From the NCBI GenBank assembly GCA_907163375.1, contig CAJQUW010011022.1, positions 89,540 to 153,539 of the forward strand: a stretch of DNA of 64,000 nt. The letters are read 5' to 3'. Source of the stretch: Prostheceraeus crozeri (taxonomy: Eukaryota > Platyhelminthes > Polycladida > Euryleptidae). Under the pieces are notes generated by a model. The model searched no databases, was not told the DNA's origin, and saw only the letters and a list, made by a program, of their open reading frames with translations. This document shows positions 57,255 to 64,000 of the stretch, in pieces; the first letter of the stretch is position 1; every line of letters starts with the position of its first letter. The translations under genes and the position numbers were made by a program.

Positions 57255-57470
57255 ATGAAGCAGATGTGTTGCTTGCCATGTAATGAGCCGCCAGAGGTGA
57301 ATGTCGTTGTCACTTGCACTTGCTGCGCCAGCTCTCATAATGAAACCCCTAAGCAATGTGAACACGATCGCAAAACCGCTAAAGCTAAATGCTGCAGTTG
57401 TTGTAAATGTAGAAAGGCAAGAAAGAAAAAAGATGAGAAGGAGGAAAAAGAGTCAGCCGTCATCGACTGA
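57255..57470 (+). CDS. Overlapping Cys-rich small protein (71 aa), element C copy
   Basis: CCLPC, CTCC and CCSCCKC clusters with a Lys/Glu-rich tail, starting 2 nt after the preceding stop and overlapping the integrase from 57301 in another frame. All cysteines are kept relative to element B. Confidence 0.47.
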   Translation: MKQMCCLPCNEPPEVNVVVTCTCCASSHNETPKQCEHDRKTAKAKCCSCCKCRKARKKKDEKEEKESAVID

Positions 57471-58521
57471 ACGTTTGAAGTTAATCTATTATGATGTAAA
57501 ACATCCGGCAGGATTTGCATCTATCAAGAAATTATCAAAAGCGAGTGGTCTTCCACAATCACAAGTGAAACGATGGTTAAAGGGTCAGGCTACCTATACA
57601 CTCCACAAACAAGCGAAAAAGAAGTACCGCACCCGCCATTATATTGTTCATGACATCGATGAACAGTGGCAAGCAGATTTGTGCGATGTTGCCTCCATTT
57701 CAAAACATAACTCGGGCAATAATTTTATTTTAACCGTCATTGATATTTTCTCGCGTTATGCGTGGGCTCAACCTTTAAAAACTAAAGAAGGGAAAGGAGT
57801 AGCAAAAGCATTCCAAACAATTTTTCGAGAAGGTCGCATTCCAAAAAGAATTCAGAGTGATCAAGGAAAAGAGTTTGAAAATCAGCATGTGACAAGATTA
57901 TTTGAGAGGCATGACATTGAGTTGTTTAGTGTAAAGAGCGCTTATAAAGCTGCACTCGTTGAACGTTTTAATCGCACATTAAAAAATCGCTTGTGGCGAC
58001 ATTTTACTGCCAACTTGACACAAAATTGGACAAAGGTTCTACAAGATACACTCCATGCCTACAATCACTCTATCCATCGTTCTATTGGACTCAGACCAGT
58101 AGATGTAAATGCTGACAATGTAGATAAAGTGCGCGAATCATTCCAACGTAAACGCACTCATGTGAAAAGTGATGTGAAAATTGGCGATAAAGTTCGTATC
58201 TCAAAAGTGAAAAGTGTTTTTGCTAAAGGGTACCTTCCGAATTGGACAGAGGAGGTATTTACAGTATCAAGGATTAATCAAAAAGACTCTCCGACCACCT
58301 ACAAGTTGAAAGATTACGATAATGAAGAAATTGAGGGTAGCTTTTACCGCGATGAGATTGAGGTAGTCACTGAAAGTGAAACATATTTGGTAGAGAAAAT
58401 CATTCGATGTAAAAAACGGCAAGGTGAAGAATGGTGTCTTGTTAAATGGGCTGGTTATCCTTCAAGTATGAACTCTTGGATGCGTCGTGCCGACATCTTT
58501 CATCTAAGTGATCGACAGTGA
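57301..58521 (+). CDS. int: Chromodomain integrase, intact (406 aa), element C copy
   Basis: Same length and domain order as 42108-43328: HPAG-type N-terminal domain, rve core with WQADLCDV, SDQGKEF and VERFNRTLK, SH3-like domain and chromodomain (EWCLVKWAGYPSSMNSW). Only scattered substitutions separate the two. Likely able to catalyse insertion. Confidence 0.92.
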   Translation: MSLSLALAAPALIMKPLSNVNTIAKPLKLNAAVVVNVERQERKKMRRRKKSQPSSTERLKLIYYDVKHPAGFASIKKLSKASGLPQSQVKRWLKGQATYTLHKQAKKKYRTRHYIVHDIDEQWQADLCDVASISKHNSGNNFILTVIDIFSRYAWAQPLKTKEGKGVAKAFQTIFREGRIPKRIQSDQGKEFENQHVTRLFERHDIELFSVKSAYKAALVERFNRTLKNRLWRHFTANLTQNWTKVLQDTLHAYNHSIHRSIGLRPVDVNADNVDKVRESFQRKRTHVKSDVKIGDKVRISKVKSVFAKGYLPNWTEEVFTVSRINQKDSPTTYKLKDYDNEEIEGSFYRDEIEVVTESETYLVEKIIRCKKRQGEEWCLVKWAGYPSSMNSWMRRADIFHLSDRQ

Positions 58522-58562
58522 TTCATGCAAAGTTGTAACTAACAATGTTTAGGGTTTGAGCT

Positions 58563-59018
58563 ATGAATCCAACTGCCTCATTTTATTCACGACCCTCCTA
58601 TGTAAGTGGCGGAGGACAAATTTACATCGGTGCTCGCCGCCAACGTGGAGGTAGCATACTTGGTGCACTGAAATCTGTTGTAGCACCTCTCATATCCAAT
58701 GTCGGTAGATCTTTAAAACGAAATGTTTTAAGTAATGCCGTTGGCTTTGCTGGTGATGTTGCTAGTGATCTTTCCAGAGGTAGAAGTTTCAAGAGCAGTT
58801 TGTTGAATCGTGGGAAGGAACGCGGTTTAAAAACATTGAAGCAGACCATTGCTGGTGTTACTCAAGGAAAGAAATCACCTAAACGAATGAATAAAGGAAG
58901 GAGGAAACATCGCGGAGCTGGTAAGGTGCGATCTTCAGTCAAAAGGCATTCACGCAAACGTCGCAGAGGCTCTAATCATTCATCAGGCGCTAAACGACGA
59001 CGCTGCTATAACTTCTAA
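58563..59018 (+). CDS. Basic Gly/Arg-rich core or minor capsid protein (151 aa), element C copy
   Basis: Near-identical to 41611-42066, with the RRQRGGSILGALKSVV segment and basic C-terminus. It ends 2 nt before the capsid ATG, consistent with a late gene cluster. Confidence 0.7.
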   Translation: MNPTASFYSRPSYVSGGGQIYIGARRQRGGSILGALKSVVAPLISNVGRSLKRNVLSNAVGFAGDVASDLSRGRSFKSSLLNRGKERGLKTLKQTIAGVTQGKKSPKRMNKGRRKHRGAGKVRSSVKRHSRKRRRGSNHSSGAKRRRCYNF

Positions 59019-59020
59019 TC

Positions 59021-60298
59021 ATGGAGTGTAAAACTTCCGGTTTTTGTTTGTTCGATCAACAAGCCATACAGACAGATATTCTTAGTTCAAGTATTGTAGA
59101 TTATCATCCTCGAACAGCTGAGAATGCTGGCCCCATTGAATTTGTTATTCCTGGTGGTAGTGATGACTACATAGATTTGAGTTATGCGATGCTTGATTTG
59201 AGGTTTAGAATTCAGCAAGCAGATGGAACTGCTATTGACGATACACATAAAGTTGGACTGAACAATTTACCATTGACTACATTACTTCGTGATGTTTCTC
59301 TAACGATTGGAGAGCAGCAAGTGGAAGGTGGTCAAAGCGATTATCCCTATAAATCATATTTCAATCATGTATCACAGTTTCATCCAGCAGCACAAAAAAG
59401 TCATATGGAAGCCATGGGATGGTACAGAGATGAAGCAGGAAAATTTGATGTTGAAACAAACAGTGGCTTTGTAAAGCGATCTGCTATGATTAAAGATAGT
59501 AGAGTATGTCAGCTATATGGTCCGCTGAATTTAGACTTCTTTAGACAGTCAAAGTTTTTACTGTGTAATACCAGCATGCGACTCAAGCTGACATTGAATA
59601 AGCCTGAATTTGCGCTGAATGCATTTGCTAAAGTTGACAATTTTAGAATTCATGTGGAAGATATTGCACTTTACATTCGTCGAGTAGTACCGAATCCAAG
59701 TGTCATTAGAGGGCATGCTGAAGGCCTTAACCGCCAAAATGCCATTTACCCCATTCAGCATACAAAGCTTCTCACCTTTACAATTCCGAAAGATCAAAAG
59801 AGTTTCATGAAAGATGGCCTCTTTCCATCGGAAGCACCGAAGCTCCTCATGGTGGCAATGGTTGAAAATGATGCATTTAATGGTAATATAAAGAAGAATC
59901 CTTTCAATTTTAAACACAATCAGTTAAGTGAAATTGCTTTACGTGTAAATGGTGTGAGTCATCCTGGCCCACCCTACAAACCAGATTTTGCTTCAGATCA
60001 ATTTATGCGCAGTTATGTTGATTTTATGGATGTCTTTGGCTTTTACAATACGGATGACACCAACGGACTTACTATGAAAGAGTTTAAGAGTGGATATACT
60101 ATTTATGCATTTGATTTAACTGCTGACAGCGATATTAGTGCACCCTATCGTCAAGCGAACGTGCCTCATAATATTCGTTTGGATTTGACGTTCAAAAGAA
60201 CACTACCTGAGACGATCAATGTATTAATTTATGCAGTCTTCGATTCAAATATTGAAATTACAAAGTATCGTGACGTGATTCTTCAGTATAATCGTTAA
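59021..60298 (+). CDS. MCP: Major capsid protein (double jelly-roll), intact (425 aa)
   Basis: Continuous gene with IEFVIPGGSDDYIDLSY near residue 36, DVSLTIGEQQVEGGQSDYPY near 92, MRLKLTLNKPEFALNAF near 185, LTFTIPKDQKSFM near 245 and NVLIYAVFD near the end. It is the uninterrupted counterpart of the MITE-split element B gene and a relative of the element A capsid protein. Two beta-rich halves of similar size fit a double jelly-roll. The stop (TAA 60296-60298) overlaps the protease ATG. Confidence 0.9.
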   Translation: MECKTSGFCLFDQQAIQTDILSSSIVDYHPRTAENAGPIEFVIPGGSDDYIDLSYAMLDLRFRIQQADGTAIDDTHKVGLNNLPLTTLLRDVSLTIGEQQVEGGQSDYPYKSYFNHVSQFHPAAQKSHMEAMGWYRDEAGKFDVETNSGFVKRSAMIKDSRVCQLYGPLNLDFFRQSKFLLCNTSMRLKLTLNKPEFALNAFAKVDNFRIHVEDIALYIRRVVPNPSVIRGHAEGLNRQNAIYPIQHTKLLTFTIPKDQKSFMKDGLFPSEAPKLLMVAMVENDAFNGNIKKNPFNFKHNQLSEIALRVNGVSHPGPPYKPDFASDQFMRSYVDFMDVFGFYNTDDTNGLTMKEFKSGYTIYAFDLTADSDISAPYRQANVPHNIRLDLTFKRTLPETINVLIYAVFDSNIEITKYRDVILQYNR

Positions 60299-60759
60299 TG
60301 AGTTGGTTGACTGCTGACGATATTAAGACTAAAGTGCAGCGTAATGCAGACGAAGCGACGTTGAAAGCTTTCGATAATGTCTATTCACTCGATACCTTAC
60401 CACCTGCAGTAAATCACTATCCCATCTTTATTGTGCTAAACACTCATTCACAGAATTTAGGCGGTGAGCATTGGAAAGCGATCTTTATTGGAGAAGACCG
60501 ACGTGGTGAACTATTTGACTCTCTTGCTCAACCTCCAAATATACCAACACAGCAGTGGTTGAGAAAACATACGCGTCAATATCAGCGAAATGAACGCATA
60601 CTACAACATCCACTTTCATCAACGTGTGGTGCTTTTGTACTGTACTTCATCTTAAAACGTTTACATGTATCTCGATTTGCATCTATTATTCAAAACTTTT
60701 CATGTAATCCATCCTCTAATGAAAAAATGATTTGTAAGTTCTATCATGATTTGAAATAA
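60298..60759 (+). CDS. Adenain-like cysteine protease (153 aa), element C copy
   Basis: His in GGEHWKAIF, Asp in ELFDSLAQ and Cys in LSSTCGAFVLYF are kept. The ATG shares its A with the capsid stop codon. Convergent with the TBP-like gene; AATAAA at about 60758 follows the stop. Confidence 0.88.
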   Translation: MSWLTADDIKTKVQRNADEATLKAFDNVYSLDTLPPAVNHYPIFIVLNTHSQNLGGEHWKAIFIGEDRRGELFDSLAQPPNIPTQQWLRKHTRQYQRNERILQHPLSSTCGAFVLYFILKRLHVSRFASIIQNFSCNPSSNEKMICKFYHDLK

Positions 60760-60786
60760 AAACATCATGTTGGAAAAAATTGTTTT

Positions 60787-61331
60787 TTATTTTACAATCC
60801 GCTGGGTACGTACATACTCAATGAGATAGTCTAGGATCATATTTGCTTGTTCATGAGATTTTAGTCCAGTAATGATCACTTTACTATTATGAAAGATTGC
60901 ACATGCACAGGCAACCAACAACTAATGAGAGCTGCAGGAAAAAGTTCGGGTTCATAACACAAACTGTAACTGCTGGTACGAATCTTCAAAAATGATAGAC
61001 TGTCACTCAATTGAGTAGAGATCACCATATTGTCCACAGTCAGATTCGACATCACACACCTCTCCCTCTTCCATATCCGACGTAGTAGTCTTTGTAGCTC
61101 TAAGCGCATTGACTGCGCCGATGAATGAGAAAGGGCGCCGAGAATCTGTACAGTCCCATTTGGGAAGAGTTGAAGATTCCGTGAATTGTTCATCTTCACC
61201 ACTAACATTTGAGGACGGCCCGGGTAATACTTGCTGTTTGGAAGCTGTTGGCGTAATGTTGTGAGATCGATTTTGGTGTAGAGTCTGAAGCGACGGAGAA
61301 TGTTGACGATGGTGTAGCGATGGCGCTTCAT
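60787..61331 (-). pseudogene. TBP-like protein, 1-nt deletion in the second repeat
   Basis: The start (MKRHRYTIVNIL) and the first repeat (LFPNGTVQILGALSHSS) match element B. In the second repeat YEPELFPAALISCWLPVHV is followed by a 1-nt deletion near 60896, giving a premature end at 60876; the region is 545 nt against 546 in element B. The last strand and helix of the saddle would be lost. Confidence 0.72.
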
Positions 61332-61653
61332 GATGAAAGAATGAGTAAATTGAGCGATGTACCTTCCTTTTATACTTTTCCCAACTACCTTGATGAAATG
61401 TGAAGTTAGTATGAAGTTGGGAATGATAGAGTTGAATTCGCCGATTGTTGACGCGCAGCCAGATGCGATTTCCAATACGTGAATGTCTTTTCATATAGAA
61501 GTATTTCAAGTCCTTCATGATATGATGTAGAGATTGAAAATGACGATAAGATAAAGCAAACTCTCTTCTCACATTTCCAGTTGAATCTTTGAAATAGACG
61601 TTTCGATCATGATCCGTTTCAATACGTTGTAGGGAATCTAATTTCCAACTCAT
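61003..61653 (-). CDS. PC4-like protein 2 with overprinted tail (216 aa), element C copy
   Basis: Same length as 38506-39156, with the PC4-like N-terminal half and the His/Pro/Ser then acidic tail overlapping the TBP-like gene in another frame. The whole frame is open although the TBP-like frame is broken further downstream. Confidence 0.6.
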   Translation of the reverse strand: MSWKLDSLQRIETDHDRNVYFKDSTGNVRREFALSYRHFQSLHHIMKDLKYFYMKRHSRIGNRIWLRVNNRRIQLYHSQLHTNFTFHQGSWEKYKRKVHRSIYSFFHHEAPSLHHRQHSPSLQTLHQNRSHNITPTASKQQVLPGPSSNVSGEDEQFTESSTLPKWDCTDSRRPFSFIGAVNALRATKTTTSDMEEGEVCDVESDCGQYGDLYSIE

Positions 61654-61675
61654 GGTGCGTGGTAATCATATCTGA

Positions 61676-62044
61676 TTAAGATTTGCATAGTAGGGCGATG
61701 AACTCACGACGAATAAATGTCATGATGGAGCGATGTATGTATCTTCTATACTTCTCCCAATTGTATTTGCGAAATGAGAAACAGTTTGCGGAATGAGAAT
61801 GGTAGATTTGAATTTCATTTCTGTAATGTTGAAGCCAAACTTGATCACCCAAGGAGATGAATCTTAATGTTTCAAAATATTCCAAATCCCTCATGATATC
61901 ATTGAGGTTGACAAATTGTCGCCATGTTAATGTAATACCTCTTGATGTATGACCATGAGAATTTTTGAAATGTACGTTTCCATCACGATCAACTCTGATA
62001 TATTGTAGAGAGTCCAAAATCCAAGTCTTCATGATGTTATGCAA
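61676..62044 (-). CDS. PC4-like protein 1 (122 aa), element C copy
   Basis: Differs from 38115-38483 at a handful of residues (for example one Asn to Asp and Cys to Tyr changes). The GITLTWRQFVNLNDIMRDL core is unchanged. Divergent from the fibre-like gene that starts at 62068, with only 23 nt between. Confidence 0.55.
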   Translation of the reverse strand: MHNIMKTWILDSLQYIRVDRDGNVHFKNSHGHTSRGITLTWRQFVNLNDIMRDLEYFETLRFISLGDQVWLQHYRNEIQIYHSHSANCFSFRKYNWEKYRRYIHRSIMTFIRREFIALLCKS

Positions 62045-62067
62045 AGTTGCAGATTAGCAATATAAAA

Positions 62068-63504
62068 ATGTCGTTTTATCATATTTTGCTTAGCAATGCG
62101 GCTACAAAGAGATTTACTAGTAATCGAGCCGCACTCTTTTCTACTCCCATTGATCATGCACAACAGCTAAATGGGAATTGGGAAGTGGGTGTCACTCAAC
62201 TTGTTTATAGCAACTGTGTCTATACTTTTGATCATGAGGTGATGACTATTAATATGAGGCGTACAGCTGCTTATCAATGTGAAAAGGGGTGCCGAGTATA
62301 CATTCCACAGTGGTCAAAGAAAGATCTCTTATCATGTAAAAAGTTTATATATGATTTCTTGAATAAAGCGTGTAAACATATTGTCCAATTTACTCCGCAC
62401 AATGATGATTATAATTATGTACATCATGTAGTTGAGAAAGATTGGATTGTTGGTTTAAGTCCAAGTTTAAGAAATGATTTAGGCTACCTCGCTAGCGCCT
62501 TAACAAGCTATGATAATTTTAACGTTAATTACCACATAAGTGGTCATAAACAGTTAATATATCGAGAGGAAGCTTATTATGTAGATCTTATTCCAAGAAA
62601 TGAGAAGACGTTGGTGAAGAAGATTGTGATTAAGCCAAGAAAGACAAACATGACTCCTGAAACATTATTGAAGAAATTTAATTATCTCCTTCGAGTTGAT
62701 GGTAAACAAGTGGCAACATTGACTTATATCAAATCATCTAATCATATTGCAATAAGCAAATTAAATGATGATGATCTAGTATTAGTTTGTTCAAAAGATT
62801 TTCATCAGTTCTTACGACATCGTTCTGCAGCTGTTCATGGAAAATCTGATATGCAACATTTACCATGTGAAAGGCCAAATCAATTTGATACAGAATGGGC
62901 CGTATCTTTATACAGAAAGTGTGTAGAGCCTTTTGGTGGTTTCTTACATGAAACAAGAGTGTTGATGCCTCGCATTATTACTTCGGTTAAATTGGTTGTA
63001 GATTATTTAAATGAAGTGATTAATGAGCAACATATTTCATTTTCTGAAAAAGAAGGTACTTTGTCTCTCACTATAAGTGGAAAAGGTATTGAACTAATTA
63101 TGGATAAAACTCTAATGGACATTTTGGGTTTTGACCAAAATATCTTTAAAAGTGGTACTGTAACCAAAGCTAGCGCAGACATGTCGCTATCGCGTCGTAT
63201 TAACTATTTTCAGATATATTCCAATATTGGTGAAGATGTACGTGTGGGAGATGTTGAAGCTCCATTGCTAGCAATGATACCATACCAGCCAAAGAGCTGC
63301 AGTATTTTATCTGAGCATACTTTCAAGAAAGTGCATTATACAAAGCTGAAATCAAACTACATCCCACAAATTGATATTGCCATTTATGACGATGCTGGTG
63401 CGTTGATTCCTTTTCATAAAGATGCTGTGACAAGTATCACACTCCATTTTCCGAATGAAGAGTTAATGCAAACGTATGCTAATATATTTTTCCAATGTGA
63501 ATAA
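62068..63504 (+). CDS. Fibre/vertex-like structural protein 1, altered C-terminus
   Basis: Start MSFYHILLSNAA as in element B; a longer frame from 62047 is less likely. The body matches 36694-38091. One extra T in the LHF codons near 63450 moves the end into another frame, giving a 14-residue tail that reaches almost to the next gene. The conserved family end is therefore missing, which may weaken the protein. Confidence 0.7.
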   Translation: MSFYHILLSNAATKRFTSNRAALFSTPIDHAQQLNGNWEVGVTQLVYSNCVYTFDHEVMTINMRRTAAYQCEKGCRVYIPQWSKKDLLSCKKFIYDFLNKACKHIVQFTPHNDDYNYVHHVVEKDWIVGLSPSLRNDLGYLASALTSYDNFNVNYHISGHKQLIYREEAYYVDLIPRNEKTLVKKIVIKPRKTNMTPETLLKKFNYLLRVDGKQVATLTYIKSSNHIAISKLNDDDLVLVCSKDFHQFLRHRSAAVHGKSDMQHLPCERPNQFDTEWAVSLYRKCVEPFGGFLHETRVLMPRIITSVKLVVDYLNEVINEQHISFSEKEGTLSLTISGKGIELIMDKTLMDILGFDQNIFKSGTVTKASADMSLSRRINYFQIYSNIGEDVRVGDVEAPLLAMIPYQPKSCSILSEHTFKKVHYTKLKSNYIPQIDIAIYDDAGALIPFHKDAVTSITLHFPNEELMQTYANIFFQCE

Positions 63505-63505
63505 T

Positions 63506-64000
63506 ATGGAAAGTGAAAATAAGGACTCGTTTCTAATCTACTTGCCCAGTAATGCTTCTATGAATAAATTTCCCAAAAATAAACCATCAGACTATCGAGT
63601 AGAATTAAATCGCCCACTGCATTTAGAAGGTGAATGGGAGGTTGGCGTTTCTAGTATTTGCTATGATAGCAATATTCAGAATGTGAATGATTTGGAAGAA
63701 ATGATATTGACTCCTCGCACCCATGATGGAATAACGATGAATAATGCATTTCAGTTCCCATACAATTTAACATCAGATGGAAAGTGGAACTATGAATGGA
63801 TTCAGATAAAATCAGATTCTTATGAGCCATTTGGGAATGAGAAAATTATTAAGGCATTCAACAGTGGTAATACTTCCATCATGAAGAATAAAAATCAGAA
63901 AGCTTATGAGTTTACTATCTATCATTGGAGTGGGAGACAGTTCCTCCGCTTTCATTCTTTTACTAAAGGTCTTACGCTGAGGTTGGATAGTGAATTCTAT
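63506..64000 (+). CDS. Fibre/vertex-like structural protein 2, cut by window end
   Basis: Begins MESENKDSFLIYLPSNAS with the LNRPLHLEGEWEVGVSSI block, as in 35134-36654. The reading frame is open to the end of the window. It starts 2 nt after the stop of the preceding gene. Confidence 0.75.
   Translation, partial: MESENKDSFLIYLPSNASMNKFPKNKPSDYRVELNRPLHLEGEWEVGVSSICYDSNIQNVNDLEEMILTPRTHDGITMNNAFQFPYNLTSDGKWNYEWIQIKSDSYEPFGNEKIIKAFNSGNTSIMKNKNQKAYEFTIYHWSGRQFLRFHSFTKGLTLRLDSEFY

Larger units (their letters stand above)
51917..64000. mobile_element. Polinton/Maverick (adintovirus-like) element C, partial
   Basis: It begins AGTAGTAAGCAAATGAC inside the BEL gag and runs off the window. From about 53000 to 64000 it is an inverted, very similar copy of element B 35.1-47.6 kb, with the same gene order. 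Most genes are intact here (capsid, ATPase, exonuclease, integrase, 235-aa protein), so it is better preserved or younger than B. The TBP-like gene and the end of one fibre-like gene carry 1-nt indels. Confidence 0.93.

Overview
The window is animal nuclear DNA packed with nested mobile elements. One decayed BEL/Pao LTR retrotransposon (minus strand, 3' end at left) has been cut into three visible pieces (1-725, 23555-25234, 48816-51916) by three giant Polinton/Maverick elements of the adintovirus type. Host identity is not visible directly. BEL/Pao elements point to a metazoan, spliceosomal introns (GTAAGT...CAG) occur, and the core promoters pair TATATAA with a TCATTY initiator about 30 nt downstream, which suits an arthropod. 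No ordinary host gene, rRNA, tRNA or CRISPR array was seen.

Element A (726-23554, 22,829 bp) has AG...CT ends, terminal inverted repeats (TIRs) of about 210-260 bp and a perfect 6-bp target duplication TATGTC. The plus strand carries zinc-finger proteins, a DnaQ-like exonuclease, basic core proteins, a 502-aa unknown, a packaging ATPase, a chromodomain integrase, two related fibre-like proteins (one with a collagen-like shaft), a double jelly-roll capsid protein and an adenain-like protease. The minus strand carries a protein-primed DNA polymerase B, a TBP-like protein and a RING protein. Many genes hold in-frame stops or single frameshifts, so A is a decaying copy, although the capsid, ATPase and protease genes are open.

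Element B (25235-48815, 23,581 bp, duplication TTCTTG) has long TIRs built of ~290-bp subrepeats with poly-C tracts. From the left it has a coiled-coil gene, two small genes each followed by a repeated structured module with a histone-like stem-loop, DNA polymerase B, two fibre/vertex-like proteins, two PC4-like proteins, a TBP-like protein, then on the minus strand protease, capsid (interrupted by a 468-bp MITE), core proteins, integrase, ATPase, RING, exonuclease and an unknown nuclear protein. Element C (51917 to beyond 64000) is an inverted, very similar relative of the right half of B with a different outer TIR. It has a mostly intact gene set and runs off the window.

Taken together these are integrated midsize dsDNA viruses or virus-like transposons. 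Polymerase and integrase copy and insert the genome. ATPase, protease, capsid and core proteins build a virion. TBP-like and PC4-like proteins, with uniform viral TATA promoters, suggest a self-encoded transcription-initiation module. RING proteins probably act on host ubiquitin pathways. The most notable signals are the viral TBP/PC4 cassette, the triplicated histone-like 3' modules, the ATG-only leader exon and the triple nesting in one retrotransposon.
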